From Haliotis asinina (lineage: Eukaryota > Mollusca > Gastropoda > Lepetellida > Haliotidae), in NCBI RefSeq assembly GCF_037392515.1, contig NC_090291.1, positions 42,153,001 to 42,217,000 on the forward strand: a stretch of DNA of 64,000 nt, in the 5' to 3' direction. The position numbers and the translations under genes were made by a program. The notes under the pieces were generated by a model. The model worked only from the letters and a program-made list of their open reading frames with translations. It was not told where the DNA came from and made no database searches. Shown here one piece after another: positions 1 through 12,738 of this stretch (the first letter of the stretch is position 1; each line of letters starts with the position of its first letter).

Positions 1-492
1 ATACAGCTTATATTGCTATCTTTTCCTACCCAGTACCCATCTGCAGCTGGTTGGCGAGATCTGCTGAAAAGGAGACACCACATGTGCCTCAAAGCAGGGC
101 AAGACTGAAGTGTTTAAACACACGCCATTAACATGATTCTAGATTCTGGCAAGCACAAAATATGTTTGCAGAAATTCACTTTTGCTTTGTAGCATTGAGA
201 CGTTTTTCAAAAATGTCGCTCTGACAAATGCTAAAAATTGATCAGGACTGCTATTTTTGGACTTTATATGTTACAAGAACTATATATCCTTATTAGGCAA
301 GAGGTCTAACATGAATTATGTATGTCACTTCTTTAGCTTCTTTTAGAATCATGTTTTATGCAAGACAATGAGGATAGAACGATTAGTCCTTCTAGATTTT
401 TACTAGTCTCTGACTAACAGGCTAGTGGTTGTGCTTATTCCTGTCTGTGAACCCCATGCAGAGAGAACTTGCACGTAAATAAATGAACTTAC

Positions 493-512
493 CAGTTTCC
501 ATCAGAGTAGAT
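493..512 (-). CDS. OTUD6B: OTUD6B coding exon 5, 20-nt microexon with OTU catalytic box
   Basis: The exon sits between a good acceptor (pyrimidine tract then TTTTGCAG) and a good donor (GTAAGT). It reads I-Y-S-D-G-N then TG. In register with exon 4 (phase 0), this gives LQIHE-IYSDGN-C, aligning with the family pattern LEIKQIPSDGHC. The third base of the catalytic Cys codon must come from the next exon, which I could not identify in bases 1-492. Confidence 0.8.
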
Positions 513-3500
513 CTGCAAAAGAAAGAAAACATGTTTCATGAGAATGACGAACCAACAACCATGATACCAGAACAAATCTGGGCTTCAAACCAATAATCAT
601 CAGATTCTGGTACTCCAAAGGGACACAACCCTGGATAGCAATTGGGTCAATACTGGCAACTGGACAACTGTTTTGGAACCTCAGACATGTTCCAGTGTAG
701 TGATCATAACTCCAATACTTCACCATACATCTACTATAGTTGTGCTGTGTTGAATGGGACCCTGATCTTGCCTGGAGTAAACCTAACACATTGCAGACGT
801 TACTGCATATACAAGTATCGTGTACCTCATGTATCTGGAGGCCCCTCTTCTCAAGAAGGGACTTAATGGTGCGGGTCTCTGTGTGCCGGGCACCCGTCAG
901 GCTCTCCAGTGCCTGTTCCTTGATGCGTTCTTCTCGTTCTCGAAACTGGTTTGCCTTCTTCTCCTAAAATAGACACATGAGTGAGTGGGTGAGCTTGGCT
1001 TATGCCGCTTTTAGCAATATGCCATCAATATCATGGCAGAGGACACCAGAAATGAGCTTCACACATTATACCCACAAGGGAAATCCAAGCCCGGCTATTA
1101 TCGTGATATATGCGAATACTTTAAACATTAGGCTACCCCTCTGCCATGGAAACTTTCAAGAACCAGCTCATAGAATTTCCTGGTAGGGTATGAACAACAG
1201 AATCACCTCCTGCCTATATGCTTCTCCAGGACACTATTCAATCTATAATGCCTGCCAAGTTATTCAGGGTTGTGATTCACTAGCAGAGTGAGTGAGTTCA
1301 GTTTTATGCCGCACAGCAATATTCCAGCTATATGGTGGCGGTCTGTAAATAATCAAGTCTGGACCAGACAATCCAGTGATCTCACTAGCAGAAAGGAAGT
1401 GAATATGAACTGTTGAAATATTATACAAAATCAGGATATGAATTATACTATATCCATACTGACTGATTGGGGCAGCCATCCTTCCAACTTTTCAAACCTT
1501 AATCTATCACTTTCCAAACCTTAATCTATCTGTCTACTGGCCAATCTTTTGTGAATATATATACACAAATTACTTCCAGATCAGTTTCAAGTTGCTCTTT
1601 AACCAGCTGGAAATGTCAATTACACAGTATACCCAATCTTTTAAAATTAATGAGCCCATGGACTTAGGATGTGGCTACAATTAGTGAAATGTTATTTTTA
1701 TAACTAAAAAGAGAACAAATCTATGACCCAAGGTGAATTTTCAGCATCATTTATTTTTACAATCTTTACGAACTGCATATCCTTAGAAAATGATTTTGAC
1801 CTCAGGACTTGAGTGTGTCCAGACCTGATGTGTGCTACTATCAAAAACCTATAACGACCACTAAAACTGCAGTTTTAGCATGCCACTGAGTAGCAACTCC
1901 ACTTGATAAACGATAATAAAAACCATCACAGTTGAAAAGTGCAAGTTCGATTAAAAAAAGATGCAATTCTAAAAACTCCATATGGAACTGTGTCCTTGAG
2001 TTAAATTGCATGTCAATAAAATGGCTGTTTGAATACAGTCAAAATGGATTCTCTAACTACAGGCTTGGTTTCAGTCTTTAAGTGAGTGAGTGAGGGAGTT
2101 TAGTTTTATGCCGCTTTTAGCAATATTCCAGCAATATCATGGTGGGTCAGTCTTTTAGAACTGTGAAGATCCGGATTAGATTAGGTCTTCAGCAACCCAT
2201 GCTTGTCGTAAGAGGCAATTAAAGGGATTGGATGGTCAGGATTGCTGACTCAATTATTTATACACCACCACCATATAGCTGGAATATTGCTGAATGCAGT
2301 GTAAACTTAAACTCACTAACTCTATCACTCATTATATGATTCTTTCAAATTGTTTTCCATATCTGTTAATTCTGATATATTACAAACTTACACAGCTGAA
2401 GCTTAATACTGATTCTTGACTCAACTGCTTCGATAATTTTGTCACATGATGAATTAATAATTCACACTTTGGAAGTAGCAGTTCAGAACAGAACAGGTTC
2501 AATTAAGGCGTATCAGTTACCAGAACTTGGAGTTAGGTAGTGTCTAGCATTATATATTTATACTCTTATGAGGTTATTTTAAAACTAAAGTATGTCAGTG
2601 CGAGGCATTTACCTTGAACTTTTGTTTTACGGCACAACGTGGCCTATTATTCTCACCACAAGACCTCATAAAATCTACCTGTTTGTACATCAGCATTAGC
2701 AAGTATATCAAATGGAAAATGTCTGACTAAATACTTACACATTACTATACAGCAACAAATATATTCATGATAGGTGGTGGCTACCTGGTGTATAGTGTGC
2801 TGAGTGTTGGCACTCGGTGGCATTTCAGGTGTAATATTATAGCATGTGTCTACTCCATAACGTGATTTGAGTTGCTTCCTTACTGTGAATGTGTGAACTG
2901 GTGGGAGGGTGGTTGAATGGGTGGATGGACGAATAGATGGATGGATGGATGAGTAATGGATGAGTGAAGAAATGGACATTATAAGATAGTTCTGTTGAAA
3001 ATTGCCATTATCTATTTAACCACACACTGTTGCTGCTGCTGATCACAGCCACTACCTCCACCACCATCGACATCATCATCATCGTCGTCGTCGTCGCCGT
3101 CATCATCATTGTCATCATCATTGTTGTCACCACCACCATCGTTGTCATCATCATTGTCGTCATCGTCATCATCACCACCATCATCATCATCATTGTTGTC
3201 ATCATCATCATCACCACCACCACCACCAACGTCGTCATAATCGTCATTGTCGTCATCATCCTCTTCCTCCTCCTTCTCATCATCACTATCATCATTTACA
3301 CAGCGCTTTATCCATGCTGGAATATGTTTTTAATGTTTACAAAAAAGTATGGTTTTTTAAAAATAATACTGAGATAGCTATTAACACCTAAGTGACATTA
3401 TGAGTCCATGAGGTGTTTCTCACGAGGACCTGGTATACACACAATAGGTAATTTTTATACAAAAGGTATGTTTAGAGCTTATAATGATACAAACACAGAA

Positions 3501-6500
3501 ATTTTAAGATTTTACGATTTTAAAACTTCATACTCTATGGAACTTTTAACTGTTTGCGAATCCAAGAAGAAAGGCAGTATATATTTACTTACTGTTTTGA
3601 CAATTTTGCTTTAGCTTTTGACAAAAGTGCTTCGGATGGTGCTAATTTTGCACAAAATTACACTCACCTAGTAGTTAATAAAAGATAATCGGATTTCCTC
3701 TGATAATTAAAAGCTCTTCATTAGACATTCAAGCACTGGGTGCATTACACTAACTGCTCATACTGAATCACCTGCCCAACCAATGCGCCGGAACATCTCA
3801 GTAAGGCCATTGTCTCCCTGAGTGATTACACAATCAATCGGCAAACAATCTGATAAACATCTCCAACAAGTATACTCTTCAGAATACACTACAACCCATT
3901 AATGGACAGTTTTGTTTTGTAATACAATCACAGATTAACAATTGTTTGTTACAAAAAGTCTGGCAGTTTTTAATATTTTTTAGTTCTAGAATTATTTATT
4001 TTCTTTTCACTGGAGACAAACAGGTTTTATGGACTGAAGACTTCCTTGATTGTAATGGATGTGATGTTTCACTGTAGATGCTAACACTGTCATGCAAGAA
4101 GTGTTCTAAACAGAATCATCACATCTTGCAATAAAGAAGTTGACAATCCATTTTACTTTCCTCTTATCACACTAACTGCCATTTGAATAAGTTCAGTTCA
4201 AGTCTTTGTCAGGCATTTAGAAGTGAAATGCATAAGAATGAAGATTTTATGGATATCAACTTCTGTATATGAGAACACAACGTTTCGGAGTTAATGCTTA
4301 CTCCTTCATCAGGTGATTGAGAATGGGATACAGAGCTATATTTATATGTACAGGTAAAACAATAACAAAGTAACAAGTGGAATGAGTTAACGAAAGCTGG
4401 AAGCCAGTATAAACAAGCGCTGATTGGAACCCGACATGGGTAGATTGGCTATACATGAATTACATAGATAGAATGTACACAGACAGATGAGATTAATTTA
4501 TCAATAAGTCCCAGGCACTTGGTAGGTACACTCCTTGGTCACGGTTGATTGCTGGTTTCTGTCTCCGGATCTCGATGGCTTCTTGCAGTTTCCTTTGGCG
4601 CCAGTTGTTGTTGTTGGTAGATAGTATCCTAGTGTCATCCCATCGGATTGAATGTCCAGGGTTCTTGAGAATGTGTTCAGAGATGGCCGATTTCTGGTCG
4701 AGTTTGCTGACAGAGGTCTGGTGTTGATTGGTCTCAGCGTTTCTCCAATGTATAGGTCGCCACAGTTGAAAGGGATCTGGTAGATGCATCCTCTCGGGTT
4801 AGGGTGTTCACAGCTGGGTCCTTTACCGTTATACTGGCTTCCAGCTTTCGTTAATTCATTCCACTTGTTACTTTGTTATTGTTTTACCTGTACATATAAA
4901 TATAGCTCTGTATCCCATTCTCAATCACCTGATGAAGGAGTAAGCATTAACTCCGAAACGTTGTGTTCTCATATACAGAAGTTGACATCCATAAAATCTT
5001 CATTCTTAAGTTCAGTTCACTCGACATTCATTGTCTTATCAAAGAAGTGAGTTTCTTGGTAATTCATCAGCTCACATATATTCAAACTACCTGTCTTATT
5101 ACTAGATTGGATCTACAGGACGCATGTAATAAACTGTCAACATTACAAGGTCATCTTATAGTTTTGGTCTCATGGTTATAAATAATGTCTATCCTGTTTG
5201 TGAATGCATTAATGTGTGATGAGAAAGGATGAAGAACATCAAAACCATTTACACTGTACATGCATTCTCCTTTTGAAGTGAGTGCAGATGGTTTTACACC
5301 TCTTTTAGAAATATACCAGCAATATCACAGTGGGGAACACCAGAAATGGGCTTCACACACTGTACCCATGTGGGAACTGAACCCAGGTCTTCGGCATAAC
5401 AAGTTGACATTTTAACCATTAGGCTAAACCACTGCCCCGGAATGGTACAAGTCAGGACTTGGATCCAGAGTCAGATCCACAATAAAACTCACATCCTCAG
5501 TATGACCAAATTTATCTTACCACCTGTTAAGTCCTTGCAGGTATTTCTTGTAGATCTTGTTAATCCCCCTTGATCTATTTCATTCAGAAATCGACCATAA
5601 AATATCCAGAGAACTGTGCATTTGATTTGAGAAACAAATTTGTGGTTTCTTATGTCACAAATATGATGTCCTCAATGCAGTTCAGACATGGAACACAAAA
5701 AATGTAGCTTGCCTGTTAACAGGTATATTGAAAAAAGAACCAAACCAAAACAATACAGAATGGGCATTTACAAAACAGGACAGGACATTGACTTGTAAGG
5801 TAACATATACTTTAAAAGAGAGAACATCGTTGTTGAATCAAAGACATTTTAAAGACATATAAAATTTTATGGCTTTTATGGTGACCTCAAAGCTTTGTGC
5901 AGAGAGTATCCTGATAGATCTCAAGAAATCTGGGGATGACCTACAACAAATGAAACTAGTCTGCAATTATTTCAGGCAAGGGCCTCTGTGAAATAATGAG
6001 GTTTGGGGATGAAAAAAAACGAATCCGAAAGATTTCTCACAATTTTAGGGACTAATGAACAAATGACTGAGTCTATCTCTGCAATGAGGTCTGTTACATA
6101 CCCTTAAACAAGAGTCATCAGGAGATGACAAATCCCCTGGCTCCTACAAATTTGAAAGAACAAATCATCTGACAGTTACTTTAAAGTCCAACTTCATTTG
6201 TTTTACTAAGTCGAAATAGTGTCCATGGAAACCGAGAAATACAGAAATGACAAAAATCTGCAGACAGCAACATGCACCACATCAAGATCTTTTTGATGTG
6301 TATACCAATTTTGGATTTTTTTATACATCCTTTATTTATACTCTGAAAACGGACAGACAGATGGACGGTTGAGGCATTGACTATATCCTCTGGCATGTAA
6401 TGCCGTAGTCGAGCTGCAAATATTCACAGATCCAGATCGTGAAACTTGAACACCCTTCAAGTAATGCATCTAGGCAGTCTGCCCATAAAACAAACACAAT

Positions 6501-9376
6501 GACTACCAATACTTAATCCATGAATAATTACACCCACAAACACAAACCAATTCCGATCTTCTTTCAGTTTTGATAATGAATGTTCAGATAAATCCATCTA
6601 CCGACTATCACATGGTAAATCTCATCTCCTTCATTTGTTTAGGTCAAAGTATTAGATGTCTCATGAGTATCGAATACCATGCCTCTGAGTCAACAGCCCA
6701 CACAAACTGGAGTCCTTGTCATACACTGACCAGGGTAGACAAACATACCTTCATATTGACCATACTACATGTGATGATCATTACAAACATACCTTTACAC
6801 TGACCATACTACGTGTGATGATCATTCAAACATACCTTTACATTGTCGATACCACATGTGACTAATATTACTGGACTGGGATCACAAGTTCATCTAATGG
6901 AGAACAAACAGAAACCAAGTGCCAGGCAAGCAAATTACACAAATATTTCGCTATATAAGTCATAAAGATAAACTTTACAGGTAACAACTTACATAAAAAA
7001 GCAGCATTCACTCATGACACAAAGACGTTAGAAATAAAGTTTGCTTTTGACTATACTGTACTTTCATACTTTCAAGATGCCATTCAAACAAAATTGGGAT
7101 ATCTGTAATTTAAACCTTCATAGAAACATAATTACATTAATATTGCGTTCAATGTATCATCACTCCATATGACAGAGCAACAATTTATCCCACATGGATG
7201 GTAGTGTTTTACAATTTACTTGTCTGGCATTAGGAACAACATCAGGTCGAGGGAATAATATATAGCAAACCTTTCATTGTACTGGAAACAGATACTATCT
7301 TTAAGTGTGAAGATTTTTTGTCAGTTTTTGCCTATGTTTAAAGAGTAGAATGAAAACAGACTCTTAAGAGTGAGTGAGTGAGTGAGTGAGTGAGTGAGTG
7401 AGTGAGTGAGTGAGTGAGTGAGTGAGTGAGTGAGTGAGTGAGTGAGAGTGAGTGAGTGAGTGAGTGAGGTTTTAAAAAGTTTTTAGCAATATACCAGCAA
7501 CATCACAGCAGCGGAGACCAGAAATAGGCTTCACACACTGTACCCATGTGGGGAATTGAACCAAGGTCTTCAGCAAGACAAGGTAACATATTAACTGCTA
7601 TTCTACCCTACTGTCCCCAGACTCTTAAGATACACATCACAGACTTATTCACCTCTTATCATCCGTACACATTTTATAAAATGTAAGAAACACATTATGG
7701 TGGCAGTTTGCTGAACTATTACCAGTTGTCTTGTATGCCACTTGATCAATATTTGTGTACAGATGGGATTATATTTCGACACTGTGGCCATCACGTTACT
7801 TCTGTGAGAAGCAGTGTTACTTTATTTCATTACATGAGAGCAGCACAGCTGGAGACCATGTGATCAATGCTCATGTACAAAGCAAAAGTGGCCAGTGTTA
7901 GCAAAACTGCTCGACATTCGCTATCCAGAGTTTCAAAGGTGCTGAGAATGTTTAATAAAGCTAATTGAATGGTTGTTTACTGACCATATTTTTAGTTGTT
8001 GCAGGTGAAGCCTATAAAACTAGTCTATTTACCCTCACTTTACGCTTGATTTATCTGTGAAAAGTGAATCATATTGACCTTAACCATGACATTGAAAGAT
8101 GTTGACGAAGAGGAGGTTGTCGTGATTTTATCAGGTGTTAAAAGTCCTGCTATTTTTACCATTAAAAAAAGGAAGATGGCGCCAGCTTAACATTGGAAAA
8201 CATGACAAAAAGATACTGTTATTTAAGATTTTCAACAACTCCCCACACCAACCAATTCTCAAGACATGGATACATTTAGCTTTTGAGGTTTTAAGGAAAA
8301 ATTATTAGAAATCATTCACTACACATCAGCTGTTCTGCAGTGTAACCATGGTAACGTGCTAACAAATATTTGGACCTTTCCTACAGAGAAAAAGATTTGT
8401 GTGTGTCTTGCAGTAATTACTCAAATACATCTTGATTGATTCTAATGTTTATAAGTTTCTAGATGAAAAAAGCACAATCATAAACAAACATACAGTAAGA
8501 GGGTAAAGAAAAGAGATGGAATGGTTTGGACAAAAATAGTCTGCTCTTAAGAGTGCAGAGGATTTTTAATTAAAAAAGCCCCAACAAAACAAAGCACATG
8601 TTACAACCAATAATGTCTTGTGCCTTCTAGAAAAAATATATTGTATTCTGTTCATAACAACTCAACAAAACATTGTGCAACTAAATAAGAATATGTGTAC
8701 AATCTCCCAAACACATTCACAGATGTAGGTCTGAGTTTATGGGTCTTTCACCTACATGTACAGGTTAAACAAACAACACAGCTGCTCATCCTAAAAGTTC
8801 TAGCCATGCAAATTTTATCACCTGTTATCATGGCAACATGACTCCAATGTATTAAAGTATTTTGAGGATGGAGAAACAGCATTGTCCAGCCACACCCACA
8901 CATTATCAAGAAGTGAGCTGGTGAATGAATCCTTCATTTCTTATTTTTCAGTCTTCCAAGTTCACATGACACAACTTCTGTCATTCCCAGTAATAAAGGT
9001 ATACCGGTTGTAATTTTCAGATACAAAATAACCTGCAAGAATCCAGTGTATGGAAATAATGTAATGTACAACAGCATTAACTGACTAACAATTAATGTAA
9101 AGAACGAGTCCCGGCTCTAAACATTGCTGACACATTGCACTCAGTCAGTACAACATTGAACACTTTACTTCCAACAATAGATCATTAGATGTACAACAGT
9201 CTTCAATGAGGGTCTGACTGTGTTAGTCACGGCTGTCTACTCCTTTCTTACATGTTTGCAAGGATTATGTTGCATTCTAGGACAGAATTCATCTGGTACA
9301 GGACATGGATGGTTTGAATGGTAATAGATGGAAGAGATTATTACAAGTATATATGATAGGAGCTTCATAGATGAGC

Positions 9377-9428
<52 letters not shown>

Positions 9429-12400
9429 CCACCACCACCACCATCATCACCACCACCACCACCACCACCATCACCATCATCATCATCACCACCATCACCA
9501 CCACCACCATCATCATCATCCATACATTAGAATGTATGAACTGAGGAAGGTCGGATTATTTCTTCAGTCCCAACAAGTGCTGGTTTAGACAGCTTCCACT
9601 GTATAAGTGTAATTTATTATACACTTCAATTATTGTCTCCAAGGATGGGACAGCTGTACTAAAAGCTGTGTATGATTCTAGAAAAAATCAGTTAGAATGA
9701 TTTATGGAGCTGGGAGAAGAAGTAGTTATGAAAACATCTACAAGCAGACACACAAATTATCATGAATCATTGAATGTATTATCCATCTGTTGCATTTGTG
9801 GAATTAATTACTGCAGTGCTTTGTTTGAATTCATATTAACTGGCGTTACATCACTGCCAACGCTTGAAAACCCGTCAACGCCTAACTTACATTATCTGCT
9901 GTCACACCAATCGCTGTGTTGACATTCTGCATAGTTGATTACCTCTCATACTGAGACTTTTGTGAGTTTGATATATTGTATTTTTGTGACCCATTGACTT
10001 AGATTTTGTCTCTCTTGAATTGTATTTGTAATCAGCATTGTGAAATTGACTTGTGACTTTGTATACCTTGCTCTTGTTGCATAATAATACAATTTGAACA
10101 TTTATGACTTGTCTTTGTTCTGTTTTGCTGGTTCACAAGGGGATTTCTTACATTGTTGTCATGGTAACTTCTTAACCGTAACAAGTGTAAGCTGTCTAAA
10201 CTGGCACTCATTGGGACTGAAGAAACAATCTGATTTAAACAATGTGCTGGATTGTAGACCTGATAATAAATGTACAAGCTGTGGATGGGACTGAGATTTT
10301 ATGCAGGTGTTTACAACTTGTCGGATTTGACAGATGCCGGTTTTGACAGCTTCCACTGTTATGTAACATTTTGTCTTATATCATATATTTTGTTATATTT
10401 TATGGCACTTACATAACACGTTGGCTTGTTGTGCCAATCTATTTTTATGTCATTCCAATTTCATGAATAAAATATGTTTATAAAAAAATATCATTTTCAA
10501 ATAATATAAAATAGGTTTATAAAAATATCATGATCAAATATTCTGGTAGTAAGAACTTAGGCCAAAGTAAGACTGATAACACATAATATATGTTTCACAG
10601 GGTGCAGAGAGAAGACAGAGGCTGAGTACTCGAGAAGGGAAACACGGTGATAACACATGGACAGACATAAAAAGAATAATTTAGAAATAAGTCAGTGTCT
10701 ATCCCTGTGCAGACCACTGTGCAATTATGTGTGGTGTGATCACATACATAGACTTTCCAAAGAACATTCATTACAAAACAATATCACAAAAACAAAATTT
10801 CAGTAATAATTCCCAATAGTACTAAATAGCAGCACAAAAAAAAGAGTATTGAAAATATTGCCAAAGGTGAACAAAACCCCCCAAAGTACTGAAACAAGTA
10901 ATATGCGATAAATTTCCCCAAACTGCTGAAAACGAGAGTTTCAAATATTAAAACAAGTATGAAATATGATCATGTGTATCGATTCTTGTTGGTACTGATC
11001 TGGAGTACAACAGTCTCCCATCCCAGCACTTCACTACACTGTGTTGACGGGAAGCATACCAGACACTGCAGCATTGTGTTTTAGACAAAGGTGTTATAAT
11101 GGGGGCAGCGGGGAAGCGTATCCTCATGAGGACCAGGTCCGAGGTAGCACACAATTGATCCCATGTCATGCAATATGTAGGGTGGATTTAACGAGATTTA
11201 ATGCTTGTGGATATACCGTGACCTGTAAATGGGGACATGTCGTAGCTGTTGATGACATTCCACTACCACTACACACACTGGAATGGAGTTTACAGATCTC
11301 AAGTTCATATTAAGAAAAATTGCCAAAAGTCTGGACCGGGAGTATGAGGAATGGGAGAAGGCACGGTGTCAACATCAACATTCTCTACAGCAGCAGCATC
11401 AACAACATCAGGTACAACTTATTTGTTTTAAGAAGTCCCAGTGGAACTTTCCCAGACTGTTCTGTTGTTGTATCCTAATGCTTGACTTTATGATCCACAT
11501 AAGTGTAATGACTTCATTGCAAATGTCAGCGCAAAAATGCATAACAATGTTTACAGCAGATACATATCTTTCCATATAAATCATTATCACATAATACTGC
11601 CGATGAGACGTTTAATATTAACTCACTCACTCACTCATTATCACATAAATGTAAATATGTTTTTTGCATTGTTAAAAAGGTATCTGTGAATTTGTTATCA
11701 ATACTTATTTCATTCTATAAATGTTCTCAATATTTTTTTTACAACCAGTTTGAAATAAATTTATATAAGACACCTAAACTTGATATTTGTAGCTAGAGAT
11801 AACCTATTTCCTGTGAGACTAGTCTTTTTTCTATAACTAGTTGAGACAAATTAAATTTTATGTGAAAGCAGTCCCTTACCTATATGTCATCCTGATTAAA
11901 AAACAACAGGTTTTTGTATACTGAGCGCATTTAATAGACATACAGTCGAACCCCATTGTCTCGAACTCGGTTGAGACGAATTCTCGGATGTGTCGAACTG
12001 ACATCTCGGTCCCTGCCGATTTTCTTATATTTATCATTATTTTTACCCTGATGTGTCGAACTAGATGTGTCGAATTCCCGGTTGTGTCGAACTCATTTTA
12101 GGGTCCCCAAAGGCTCTAACAAGTACAAATTTACCCTTTTGTCTCGAACTGTCAAAGCTGGTTGTTGCAACTGAAAACTGCAGTCGCGCAATCGGAAGTC
12201 ATCCTCATAAGATCAAAAGTAACGATTAACGGACTCAACAATCAAGTGACATGTTTAACTACGCATCTATACACACATTGTCAGCACACTTACCAACTGA
12301 ACTTTACTCAAACAATTAACCATAATTAAGTTGTTACCAGTGACACGTTGATCACGGACCGACAGGATATCTCTAAACAAACAATGGCGCATGTTGTTGT

Positions 12401-12694
12401 CATGTGACAGTCTATGTTAGCGATGTGTTAACGATGTGTTAAGCACCATGGTTGTGTTGGTTCTTGGTCCTTTCAATGCTGACGGATGTGTCGAACACTC
12501 GGATAAGTCGAACTTTTCCCTTGGTCCCGACGAGTTCGACACAACGGGGTTCGACTGTATATATATACAAATTCACATAAAAAATACCAATTGCTTATTA
12601 TCCATACTTCATAATTAGCTGTAGTAAGGACTAGTGTCTCCTTCAAAGAAAACTTTGTCAGAAGGTATCATGGTCAATATTTCAACAATAGTAG

Positions 12695-12738
<44 letters not shown>

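Noticed and set aside
11..72. Candidate next OTUD6B exon (minus-strand text SADLANQLQMG after TTTTCAG)
   Set aside because: It loosely resembles the A-I-E-D-Q-L helix after the catalytic Cys, but the acceptor phase does not fit the split TG codon and the frame stops at once.
3008..3377. Low-complexity frames of Ile/Val/Thr and Met
   Set aside because: Trinucleotide repeat by-products.
9289..9588. Poly-His (plus) and poly-Met/Val (minus) open frames
   Set aside because: Pure CAT/CAC microsatellite inside an intron, with no coding context on either side.
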